A DNA stretch of 9,428 nt from Deltaproteobacteria bacterium (GTDB taxonomy: Bacteria; Desulfobacterota_C; Deferrisomatia; Deferrisomatales; JACRMM01), in the NCBI GenBank assembly GCA_016218905.1, contig JACRCS010000463.1:1-9428 (forward strand), written 5' to 3'. A program made the translations under genes and the position numbers. The notes under the pieces were generated by a model, which saw only the letters and a list, made by a program, of their open reading frames with translations, did no database searches and was not told where the DNA came from. Shown here piece after piece: positions 1 to 5,559 of this stretch (position 1 is its first letter; every line of letters starts with the position of its first letter).

Positions 1-1095
1 GACCGCAGCGGCGCGAAGGCCCGCTCGACCAAGCAGAAGGCGCGCATCGACCGAGCCGAGGAGCTCCGCAAGCGCTCGGCAACCGGGCCCGTCCGCGACC
101 TCGCCTTCACCTTCGAGGCGGGTCAGCGCCTCGGAGGGACGGTCCTCGAGGCCTCGGACCTGACCCTGGAGCTCGGGGGTCGGACGCTCGTGCGCAACCT
201 CAGCTTCACGCTCCGGAAGGGCGAGCGCGTGGGGGTCCTCGGCCCCAACGGCTGCGGGAAGACGACGCTGGTCCGCGCCCTGCTGGGGCGGTTCGAGCCG
301 GCCGGCGGGACCGTCACCGCCGGAAAGCACACCCGGATCGGCTACCTCGACCAAGCCAGGACCGGGCTCGACGACGCGCAGCGGGTAGACGAGGCGCTCG
401 GCGAGGGCGACTGGGTCACGGTCCCCGGTCCCAAGGGCGACACGAAACGGCACAAGGCCGGATACCTCGAAGACTTCCTCTTCGGCCGGGAGGACCAGCG
501 AAAGCCCGTCTCGATTCTCTCCGGGGGCGAGCGCGCGCGGCTCCTCCTCGCCCGGCTGCTGCTCGACGGTGCGAACGTCCTCGTCCTCGACGAGCCGACG
601 AACGACCTCGACCTACCGACGCTGCAGGTCCTGGACGAGGCGCTCGCCGACTTTCCGGGGAGCGTCCTGATGGTCACCCACGACCGCTACTTCCTCGACC
701 GGGTCGCCACGGGCATCCTCCACTTCGAGGGAGGCGGGCGCGTCGTCTTCTACGAGGGGAACTACGAGATCTTCGCGGCCCTTCGCGCCCAGAAGCGGGA
801 GGAGCGGAGTGTGCCCCGGGCAGCGGCGCCCGCCGCGTCTGCCCCGAGGGCCCGGTCGACACGGCAGCCTTCGCTCACCTACAAGGAGCGGCTGGAACTC
901 ACGGACGTCGAGGGGGAGATCGGGCGACTCGAGGCTCGCAAGCGGGAGGTTGAGGCGGTCCTCGCCGAGCCGGTGGGTCTCCCGAGCCGCGACTCGCTCC
1001 AGGCCCTCTCGCAGGAGTTTACGGACCTGGAGTCCCGGCTCGAAGCCCTTCTCGGGCGCTGGGAGGAGCTGGAGAGCAAACGGGGATCCGGTTGA
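1..1095 (+). CDS. uup: ABC-F family ATPase, Uup-like, C-terminal part (5' end outside window)
   Basis: The frame is open from base 1, giving 364 residues of the linker, second nucleotide-binding domain and C-terminal domain of a soluble ABC-F ATPase. The first nucleotide-binding domain lies upstream of the window. Visible motifs, numbered from base 1, are Walker A GPNGCGKTT (81-89), Q-loop YLDQ (115-118), signature LSGGE (173-177), Walker B with catalytic Glu LVLDEPTND (194-202) and the switch His in VTHDRYF (His227). The N-terminal ARSTKQKARIDRAEEL stretch resembles the inter-domain linker of Uup proteins. After an Ala/Arg/Pro-rich spacer, residues 292-362 are heptad-rich and match the coiled-coil C-terminal domain that separates Uup from other ABC-F members. 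Uup is linked to ribosome-associated functions and to precise excision of transposons in E. coli. There are no membrane segments, so it is not a transporter. The family call is firm; the Uup subgroup is likely. Confidence 0.92.
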   Translation, partial: DRSGAKARSTKQKARIDRAEELRKRSATGPVRDLAFTFEAGQRLGGTVLEASDLTLELGGRTLVRNLSFTLRKGERVGVLGPNGCGKTTLVRALLGRFEPAGGTVTAGKHTRIGYLDQARTGLDDAQRVDEALGEGDWVTVPGPKGDTKRHKAGYLEDFLFGREDQRKPVSILSGGERARLLLARLLLDGANVLVLDEPTNDLDLPTLQVLDEALADFPGSVLMVTHDRYFLDRVATGILHFEGGGRVVFYEGNYEIFAALRAQKREERSVPRAAAPAASAPRARSTRQPSLTYKERLELTDVEGEIGRLEARKREVEAVLAEPVGLPSRDSLQALSQEFTDLESRLEALLGRWEELESKRGSG

Positions 1096-1255
1096 CGGCC
1101 ACCCGGTCGGTGGGGTACCGTGCGCCAGATTCGGCGGACGCGACGCCGGGAACGGCCCGTCCCGTCCGCAGGCCGGAGAAGCGCTTCGAGGCGATGAGAA
1201 AAGGGCGTTCGGCGCAACGGCCGGTCGCCTCCCGAACCGCAAAGGGAGCTTCCTC

Positions 1256-1978
1256 ATGGGACGCGCGGGTACTCCGAAGAGTCCGAAGGTGAAGCCGCTC
1301 GTCATCGAGGCGGCCGACACCATCCGGCAGAAGGTCTATAACCACGTCCGGGAGCAGATCCTCCGGGGCTCCATCGCCCCCGGAGAGCGCCTCATCGAGA
1401 CCTCCATCGCGAGCGAGATCGGCACGTCGCGCACGCCCGTGCGGGAAGCGCTCCACGCGCTCGAGCGGGAGGGCCTCATAGAGTCCCGCCCGAGGGTCGG
1501 CTACACCGTCAAGCCGGTCAGCGCGGCGGAGGTGGAGGAGATCTGCGCGATCCGCGCGGCCGTGGAGACGCTCGCCGCCTCCTGGGCGATCCGCAAGTCC
1601 CCGAAGAAGGTCCTGAGCGAACTCAAGCGCAACGTGGCGCTCACGCAGGAGCGGCTCGACCAGGCCCGGTTCAGCGACTTCATCGATCTCGACGCGCAGT
1701 TCCACGAGATCATCGCCCGCGCCAGCGGCTCCGACCGTATCCTCGAGCTCGCCCAGACGCTCCGGAGCCACATGCTCCGGTACCGCGTCCAGAGCATCTA
1801 CTCGGCGGGGAACGTCATCGAGGCGATCGCGGGGCACACCCGGATCATCGCGGCCCTCGAGTCCGGCGACGCGGACGGGATCAAGCGCGCCGTCGAGACG
1901 CACATGGAGGAGTCCAAAAACGCCATCATCCACTATGTCTTCAAGGAGGCCGCGCCGGGAGGAGCGGAGCAGGCATGA
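1256..1978 (+). CDS. GntR-family transcriptional regulator, FCD (FadR/VanR) subgroup
   Basis: This is a 240-residue DNA-binding regulator. Residues about 22-87 form the GntR winged helix: TIRQKVYNHVREQILRG, the PGERL turn, and the recognition-helix region SRTPVREALHALEREGLI, followed by the wing RPRVGYTV. Residues about 92-225 form an all-helical FCD ligand-binding domain. Its metal-site pattern is intact: Asp146 and His150 (DxxxH), then His194 and His216, 22 residues apart as in characterised FCD proteins. Such regulators usually sense small carboxylates, often through the bound metal; the ligand here cannot be told. The start at 1256 is chosen because AAAGGGAG (1241-1248) sits 7 nt upstream and the GntR domain begins soon after; the frame remains open further upstream with no family match. 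It stands alone 160 bp after the ABC-F gene, and no neighbouring catabolic operon reveals its target. Confidence 0.93.
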   Translation: MGRAGTPKSPKVKPLVIEAADTIRQKVYNHVREQILRGSIAPGERLIETSIASEIGTSRTPVREALHALEREGLIESRPRVGYTVKPVSAAEVEEICAIRAAVETLAASWAIRKSPKKVLSELKRNVALTQERLDQARFSDFIDLDAQFHEIIARASGSDRILELAQTLRSHMLRYRVQSIYSAGNVIEAIAGHTRIIAALESGDADGIKRAVETHMEESKNAIIHYVFKEAAPGGAEQA

Positions 1979-2010
1979 CCCTCTGGGCGTGAAGCGCAGC
2001 AGACGAGGCG

Positions 2011-2060
2011 TTAGCCGTTAGATATTAGGCATTAGCTAAAACCTTAGGCCTAACACCTAA
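2011..2060. repeat. Degenerate TTAG heptamer element, two opposed half-arrays
   Basis: Four consecutive 7-mers begin with TTAG (TTAGCCG, TTAGATA, TTAGGCA, TTAGCTA at 2011, 2018, 2025 and 2032). The complementary CTAA then recurs in the same 7-nt register at 2036, 2050 and 2057, with a CTTA at 2043. TTAGGCATTAG (2025-2035) can pair with CTAACACCTAA (2050-2060) with two mismatches, and 2044-2053 is a perfect 10-bp palindrome. The element lies just downstream of the GntR regulator stop and is strikingly AT-rich for this window. It resembles the purer GGCTTTA array at 5108-5163. The period is seen directly; any function is unknown. Confidence 0.6.
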
Positions 2061-2067
2061 TTGCTGA

Positions 2068-2097
2068 CGAGAGGGCGAGCCTAGGATCGCCCTCTCG
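2068..2097. terminator. Hairpin between convergent genes, possible bidirectional terminator
   Basis: A perfect 11-bp inverted repeat (CGAGAGGGCGA at 2068-2078 and its complement at 2087-2097) surrounds an 8-nt loop. It lies between the GntR regulator (+) and the hemerythrin gene (-), and its right arm covers the last hemerythrin codons. Neither side has a T-tract, so it may act as a roadblock or RNA-stabilising 3' hairpin rather than a classical intrinsic terminator. Confidence 0.45.
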
Positions 2098-2491
2098 CCT
2101 TGAGCCACCTGCCGAAGGCCATGTCCACCTCGAGGATGTGGGCGCTCAGCCATTCGGCCAGGTAGCGGAAGACCTCCTCGACGCGGGGTGCGCGGCCGGC
2201 GTGGAGCGCCTCCGCGTAGTCCTCGGACTTTCGCACGAACGAGTGGTGCTCGCGGCCGTGGCTGAGAGCGGCCTCGTACCCTGCCTCCCGCATCACCGTC
2301 TCTTCACACGCGAAGTGCCCCTCCGCGTAGGCCGCCATCCGCGCCACCAGCGCGCGGACGCGGTCCGGATCCTGGGACCCGGCCGCGGCATCGTACGCGT
2401 CGTTGATCCTCCCTACCAACGCGCGGTGCTGGCAGTCGATCTCTTCGACCCCCAACGCGTAAACGCGCTCGTGCCACTCGAGGATGGGCAT
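2081..2491 (-). CDS. Bacteriohemerythrin (oxygen-binding diiron protein)
   Basis: This 136-residue single-domain hemerythrin reversibly binds O2 at a non-haem diiron centre; bacterial members serve in O2 storage, delivery or sensing. All seven iron ligands are visible: His22 (DCQH), His59 and Glu63 (HFACEE), His78 and His82 (HGREH), His118 and Asp123 (HILEVD). The spacing matches the Methylococcus-type bacteriohemerythrin, and the N-terminal LEWHERVYALGVEEID is typical of the family. The start at 2491 is preferred because AAAGGA (+ strand 2501-2506) lies 9 nt upstream; an in-frame ATG 15 codons earlier has no family support. It has no signal peptide, so it is cytoplasmic. There is no fused MCP, GGDEF or other output domain, which favours O2 binding or delivery over signalling. 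It is transcribed divergently from the sugar-dehydrogenase-like gene and converges on the GntR gene. Confidence 0.95.
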   Translation of the reverse strand: MPILEWHERVYALGVEEIDCQHRALVGRINDAYDAAAGSQDPDRVRALVARMAAYAEGHFACEETVMREAGYEAALSHGREHHSFVRKSEDYAEALHAGRAPRVEEVFRYLAEWLSAHILEVDMAFGRWLKARGRS

Positions 2492-2546
2492 GGCTCGGAT
2501 TCCTTTCGCTCGGCGACGCGTGACGCTGCCCTGCACTCTCCCCTAC

Positions 2547-2574
2547 AGGTTATGCGCTCCCGAGACGACTTCAA
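2547..2574 (-). promoter_or_regulatory. Candidate sigma70-type promoter for the hemerythrin gene
   Basis: On the minus strand, TTGAAG (2569-2574) is followed after 16 nt by TAACCT (2547-2552), about 55 nt upstream of the hemerythrin start. The -35 box is fair and the -10 box poor, so this is only a candidate. Confidence 0.25.
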
Positions 2575-2605
2575 CCGGGCCAGTCGCGTCTTCGAGGTCC
2601 CGGTC

Positions 2606-2611
2606 TATACT
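2606..2611 (+). promoter_or_regulatory. Candidate -10 box for the sugar-dehydrogenase-like gene
   Basis: TATACT (2606-2611) matches the TATAAT consensus at five of six positions, in an otherwise GC-rich stretch 51 nt upstream of the start codon. No good -35 hexamer lies 16-18 nt upstream, so an activator or another sigma factor may be needed. Confidence 0.3.
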
Positions 2612-2662
2612 GACGGAGCCCGGACCGGCGCCCCCCGCGCGCCGCCGAGCTCAGGAGGAGAG

Positions 2663-3826
2663 ATGATCGCCCGAAGAAGCGTTTACGCCGCCTGCACGCT
2701 CCTGCCCTTCCTCGCGGGCGCTCCGGGGCTCGCCGCGCACGCTGCCCCGCTGCCCCGGGAAGCCCTCCGGGAGGCCGTCCCGAAGCTACGGTTCGAGAGA
2801 CCGGTAGCTCTCGTCCAGGCTCCGGGAGACCCGGGCCGCTGGTTCGTGGTCGAAAAGGCGGGAAGGGTGCGCTGGTTCGAGAGCGATCCGGCCGCCGGGC
2901 GGGCGTCCCTCGTCGCCGACATCTCGAGCCGGGTGGAGTCGGGGCCGAGCGAAGCGGGCCTCCTCGGAATGGCCTTTCACCCGCGGTTCGCACAAAACGG
3001 GTACGTATTCCTCTCCTACACGGCGCCGGGGGACGGAAACCCGCCCCTTGTCTCGAGGATCTCGCGCTTCACGAGCCCGGACGGCGGGAACGCGCTCTAT
3101 CCTGCCTCCGAGGTGGTGATCCTGTCGATCGACCAGCCGTACACGAACCACAACGGCGGGGGAATCGGCTTCGGTCCCGACGGATACCTCTACGCGGGCT
3201 ACGGGGACGGCGGTTCGGGCGGGGATCCCCACCGCAACGGCCAGAACCCTCGAACGCTCCTGGGCAAGATGCTCCGCATCGACGTCGACCGCGGGAGCCC
3301 GTACGCGATCCCACCGGACAACCCCTACGCGCGGGGCGGAGGGCGGCCGGAGATCTTCGCCCTCGGCCTGCGAAACCCGTGGCGGTGGAGCTTCGACCGG
3401 GAGACCCGGGAGCTCTGGGTGGCGGACGTGGGGCAGCACCAGTGGGAAGAAGTGGACCGGGTCGAGCGGGGAGGCAACTACGGCTGGAACATCCGGGAAG
3501 GCGCCCACTGCTTCCGAGCCAAGCGCTGCAAGACGGCGGGGCTCATCGATCCCGTCGCGGAGTACTCCCACAAGGACGGCTTCTCGATCACGGGCGGCTA
3601 CGTCTATCGGGGAAAGGCCAACCCCGAGCTGCGGGGGTTCTACGTCTACGCCGACTACGGCAGCGGAAAGGTATGGGGGTTCCCCGTCTCCGAGCAGACT
3701 CCCAAGCCACGCCTGCTGCTGGAGACCGACCTCCGCCCCTCTTCCTTCGCCGAGGACTCCTCGGGCGAGCTCTATCTCCTCGACTACGCCGGGGGGCGCG
3801 TGTACCGGTTCGTCAAGGCAGAGTAG
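2663..3826 (+). CDS. Exported PQQ-dependent sugar dehydrogenase family protein (glucose/sorbosone dehydrogenase fold)
   Basis: This 387-residue protein has a Sec-type signal peptide (RR at 4-5, hydrophobic stretch 7-25, cleavage near AHA-A at 25-28) followed by a six-bladed beta-propeller of the GSDH family. Family landmarks are GLLGMAFHP with NGYVFLSY, NHNGGGIGFGPDGYLY, LGKMLRIDVD and GLRNPWRWSFD. By alignment from memory with soluble glucose dehydrogenase, His163 corresponds to the catalytic base, and Arg237-Asn238 correspond to the Arg-Asn pair near PQQ. Two Cys in HCFRAKRCKT probably form a disulphide, as in HHIP-like relatives. The start has an excellent AGGAGG (2653-2658). The protein would act in the periplasm, oxidising an aldose to its lactone and passing electrons to a quinone or cytochrome. 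Many family members lack proven PQQ activity, and no PQQ-synthesis genes are seen here, so substrate and cofactor are uncertain. Confidence 0.92.
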   Translation: MIARRSVYAACTLLPFLAGAPGLAAHAAPLPREALREAVPKLRFERPVALVQAPGDPGRWFVVEKAGRVRWFESDPAAGRASLVADISSRVESGPSEAGLLGMAFHPRFAQNGYVFLSYTAPGDGNPPLVSRISRFTSPDGGNALYPASEVVILSIDQPYTNHNGGGIGFGPDGYLYAGYGDGGSGGDPHRNGQNPRTLLGKMLRIDVDRGSPYAIPPDNPYARGGGRPEIFALGLRNPWRWSFDRETRELWVADVGQHQWEEVDRVERGGNYGWNIREGAHCFRAKRCKTAGLIDPVAEYSHKDGFSITGGYVYRGKANPELRGFYVYADYGSGKVWGFPVSEQTPKPRLLLETDLRPSSFAEDSSGELYLLDYAGGRVYRFVKAE

Positions 3827-3834
3827 GGTCGACG

Positions 3835-3862
3835 GGACCGGTCGGACCCGTCCGACTGGTCC
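3835..3862. terminator. Hairpin with 9-nt periodicity between convergent genes
   Basis: Thirteen bases at 3835-3847 pair with 3850-3862 (one G-U, otherwise perfect) around a 2-nt centre, so the top of the stem must open. There is no T-tract. It lies 9 bp after the stop of the sugar-dehydrogenase-like gene and 17 bp from the stop of the convergent ferritin-like gene, where a shared terminator would be expected. Read on the minus strand, the stretch is built from TCGGACNNG-like 9-mers. Confidence 0.45.
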
Positions 3863-3879
3863 GATTCCCCCGGACGAGA

Positions 3880-4335
3880 CTATTTCTCCCAGATCCTCTC
3901 GGCCAGCGCCCGCTCGATCACCTGGAGGTGCACCTGCTCCTCCTCGTAGTTGCGCTCCAGGAGCTCGCGGGTACGAGGCGTGAAGCCCAGCGCCAGCGCC
4001 TCACGGTACTTGCGGTTCGTGAGCTCCTCGTTGGACTTCATGGCTTTGAGCGCTCCTTCCACCCCGGTCAGGCTGCGGAGCGCGGTGAACCCTTCCATGA
4101 GGAAGCCTTTGAAGTCCTGGGAGCAGTCCGGCGGCACCACGTCGAAGGCCTCGGTAAGGGCCCTCAACTGCTCCACGTGTCGCTCGTGATCCGCCCGGAA
4201 CTCGGCGAGCTGCTTTCTCAGCGAGATCAGCTCGGTGTTCTCGATCGCCTGGTCGTAGGCGTGAAGCGCGTCGATGTCGACCTTCATCAGGTCTCCCGAG
4301 CGTTTCCCCATCTCCAGGGCACTCATTTGCGGCAT
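3880..4335 (-). CDS. Ferritin-like four-helix-bundle protein (resembles DUF2383/PA2169 family)
   Basis: This 151-residue soluble, almost wholly helical protein has no signal peptide. The early segment LMKVDIDALHAYDQAIEN followed by LAEFRADHERHVEQL is characteristic of the DUF2383/PA2169-type ferritin-like families. Candidate metal ligands come in ferritin-like order: Asp28 or Glu32 in helix 1, the DHERH cluster (49-53) in helix 2, Glu103/Glu104 in helix 3, and EEEQVH (Glu133, His136) in helix 4. A diiron centre is plausible but not proven. The start at 4335 is chosen because AAAGGAG (+ strand 4342-4348) lies 6 nt upstream; an ATG ten codons earlier would put this site inside the gene. A possible role is stress-linked iron or oxidant handling, by analogy with the fold. 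It faces the sugar-dehydrogenase-like gene tail to tail and has its own promoter candidate. Confidence 0.8.
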   Translation of the reverse strand: MPQMSALEMGKRSGDLMKVDIDALHAYDQAIENTELISLRKQLAEFRADHERHVEQLRALTEAFDVVPPDCSQDFKGFLMEGFTALRSLTGVEGALKAMKSNEELTNRKYREALALGFTPRTRELLERNYEEEQVHLQVIERALAERIWEK

Positions 4336-4378
4336 CTCTGTCTCCTTTCCAGGAAAGCGGAACACTCAACCCTCCCTG

Positions 4379-4406
4379 TAAATAAGACCGAGTTGCCGCG
4401 GGTCAA
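4379..4406 (-). promoter_or_regulatory. Candidate promoter for the ferritin-like gene
   Basis: On the minus strand TTGACC (4401-4406, five of six consensus bases) is followed after 16 nt by TATTTA (4379-4384). Transcription would begin about 35-40 nt before the start codon, a sensible leader length. The -10 box is a modest match. Confidence 0.4.
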
Positions 4407-4531
4407 GGTGTCCGGAATCATTGCTGAAATACCTATAGGCCGGGACTCCCGTCCCTCGTCTTCACGCAGAGCGCGGCTCGTTGAACTCGCGTACGGGGTC
4501 GCCCTTGTGCTGGCCATCTTTGTTTGGAACC

Positions 4532-4539
4532 TATATTAT
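4532..4539 (+). promoter_or_regulatory. Candidate -10 region for the exported beta-rich protein gene
   Basis: TATATTAT (4532-4539) is an isolated AT-rich tract about 50 nt upstream of the start at 4587. It contains two overlapping TATAAT-like hexamers. No convincing -35 lies at 16-18 nt spacing; TTGTGC at 4505 is 21 nt or more away. Confidence 0.3.
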
Positions 4540-4586
4540 CCGCTCTCGCCCAAAACGAAACGGCCCTCCCGGCCGATAGGGTTCCC

Positions 4587-5093
4587 ATGTCCGAGCGCGC
4601 GCTCGTCTGCCGTCCCGCCTTCCTCTGCCTCGCCGCGCTTTGCCTTGCCGCTCTCCCCGCGCGGGCTTCCGAGCGCGCCGCCCCGCCGAAGACTCCGGAG
4701 GTCGGGGGGAGTCCGCGGTCCCTTCAGCTCTACACGTCCACCTCCGCCGACGCTCCCTCGGTGCGGGTGGGAGTCTTCCCCTTCCTGCCGTCCGCGAGCA
4801 CCGACGACTCGCGGTGGAGCCTCGGGCTCGGAACCTGCTGGGATCGCCTGTCGTTCGTCAGCCCCTACCTCGGCACGGGGTACTCGGTCGGCCTTCAGCA
4901 GAACCAGCAGAACGGGAGGACGGCCGTAACCATCGAAGCGGCGCCGTGGGTGGGAGCCGGCATCAAGCTCAAGCTCGCCGAACACACCTCCCTCGACCTG
5001 GGCCTGCGGACGACCGGAGACACGAGCACTGCCGACGGGGAGCGCTCGGGAGGCGCCCGCGAGGCAGGAATCCATCTCAATCTGAAGTGGTAA
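4587..5093 (+). CDS. Hypothetical exported protein, probable small outer-membrane beta-barrel
   Basis: This is a 168-residue protein I do not recognise as a named family. It has an N-terminal signal peptide (hydrophobic 11-24, cleavage after PARA near residue 28). The mature part is rich in alternating polar/apolar strands such as SVRVGVFPFLP, WSLGLGTCWDRLSF, GTGYSVGLQ, AVTIEAAPWVGAGIKLKL and SLDLGLRTT. It ends in IHLNLKW. A final aromatic residue after an amphipathic strand is the usual beta-barrel recognition signal for outer-membrane insertion, so a small barrel is a reasonable inference. The start at 4587 is chosen because it gives a proper signal peptide; only a weak AGGG (4578-4581) precedes it. 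An ATG at 4524 in frame would lie upstream of the candidate -10 tract. It appears to be transcribed alone, with the GGCTTTA array 14 bp after its stop. Confidence 0.68.
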   Translation: MSERALVCRPAFLCLAALCLAALPARASERAAPPKTPEVGGSPRSLQLYTSTSADAPSVRVGVFPFLPSASTDDSRWSLGLGTCWDRLSFVSPYLGTGYSVGLQQNQQNGRTAVTIEAAPWVGAGIKLKLAEHTSLDLGLRTTGDTSTADGERSGGAREAGIHLNLKW

Positions 5094-5107
5094 GTCAACG
5101 GGTGTCA

Positions 5108-5163
5108 GGCTTTAGGCTTTAGGCTTTAGGCCTTAGGCTTTAGGCTTTAGGCTTTAGGCTTTG
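5108..5163. repeat. GGCTTTA heptanucleotide tandem array, eight units
   Basis: Eight head-to-tail 7-bp units are read directly: six perfect GGCTTTA copies, plus unit 4 (GGCCTTA, 5129-5135) and unit 8 (GGCTTTG, 5157-5163). In another phase the unit is TTAGGCT, giving the same TTAG-plus-three pattern as the element at 2011-2060. It begins 14 bp after the stop of the exported beta-rich protein gene. Because 7 is not a multiple of 3 and the array is intergenic, copy number could vary freely. Confidence 0.95.
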
Positions 5164-5472
5164 GTTTCATCCTTCACGGCCCTCCCTGGCCTCCGCGGTG
5201 GCTCCCGCCCTCCTGGGCTCTGCTGACCGGTCTCCTCCAAGGCCGACCAGCCCCCCCCGGCTCTGCCGGGTGAAGCCGGCTACCCCAGACGAAGCTTGGG
5301 CGTCGTCATCCCTGATCCTTCAGAGCCTAATCTGGCGGCCCACGTAGAGGGCGAGAAGCGCGTGGGCGAGGCAGATGCCGCCGAAGCGCGGAGGCACCGG
5401 CTGCCACCCTCCCGCCCGCCGGCTCGGCACCCGAAGGCCTTCGGCTCCGGATACCGAAAGCCGGCATTTTCG
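5164..5472. other. Stretch without a convincing gene, GC-rich, with small inverted repeats
   Basis: No frame on either strand has a start, ribosome site and recognisable protein. Visible structure includes a short hairpin CCCGGC-TCT-GCCGGG (5256-5270) and the palindrome at 5431-5444. A minus-strand frame ending in a TGA at 5320-5322 reads a hydrophobic tail (GGICLAHALLALYVGRQIRL), but upstream it continues antisense into the cytochrome gene, so it may be chance or a decayed gene end. Confidence 0.5.
5431..5444. repeat. Perfect 14-bp palindrome CCGAAGGCCTTCGG
   Basis: The 14 bases are an exact palindrome with no spacer, about 30 bp upstream of the candidate cytochrome promoter. A zero-loop palindrome is more like a dimeric protein-binding site than an RNA hairpin. 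It could be an operator for the cytochrome gene, or chance in GC-rich DNA. Confidence 0.35.
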
Positions 5473-5501
5473 TTGAACGCTCAGGCTGGAACTGCTATCG
5501 T
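5473..5501 (+). promoter_or_regulatory. Candidate sigma70-type promoter of the di-haem cytochrome gene
   Basis: TTGAAC (5473-5478) and TATCGT (5496-5501) are separated by the ideal 17 nt. The predicted leader is about 50 nt and contains a small GGGG-TTTAT-CCCC hairpin (5520-5532) ahead of the GGAGAAAGG ribosome site (5542-5550). Confidence 0.45.
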
Positions 5502-5559
5502 CCCCGCCAATCTCAACCAGGGGTTTATCCCCCAAAACACCGGAGAAAGGACCGCCACC

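Noticed and set aside
1099..1113. CCACC-CGGTC-GGTGG hairpin just after the ABC-F stop as a terminator.
   Set aside because: Only a 5-bp stem with no T-tract; such short inverted repeats are expected by chance in GC-rich DNA.
809..1255. N-terminal extension of the GntR regulator back to 809.
   Set aside because: This stretch overlaps the ABC-F gene in another frame, reads as low-complexity arginine/serine-rich sequence, and a good ribosome site marks the start at 1256.
2138..2662. N-terminal extension of the sugar-dehydrogenase-like protein back to 2138.
   Set aside because: It would run antisense through the hemerythrin gene; the start at 2663 has a near-perfect ribosome site and a signal peptide.
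4408..4586. A plus-strand frame upstream of 4587 with a hydrophobic, membrane-like stretch (LAYGVALVLAIFVWNLYY).
   Set aside because: No ATG and no ribosome site precede it; it overlaps the candidate promoter of the exported protein gene, and the frame then runs out of phase through that gene as arginine/proline-rich nonsense typical of GC-rich shadow frames.
5108..5163. TTTAGGC-type repeat read as a telomere or eukaryotic contamination.
   Set aside because: Flanking genes are clearly bacterial, the array is short and internal, and intergenic heptamer repeats occur in bacteria.
5108..5163. CRISPR array.
   Set aside because: Units are 7 bp and directly adjacent, with no spacers and no cas genes.
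5320..5464. Minus-strand frame with hydrophobic tail GGICLAHALLALYVGRQIRL, possibly the end of a decayed membrane-protein gene.
   Set aside because: Its upstream part is antisense to the cytochrome gene, no start or ribosome site is evident, and no family is recognised. Only a protein search could rescue it.
5296..5559. N-terminal extension of the cytochrome back to 5296.
   Set aside because: It would bury the signal peptide inside the protein and translate through the promoter candidate; the ribosome site at 5542-5550 fixes the start at 5560.
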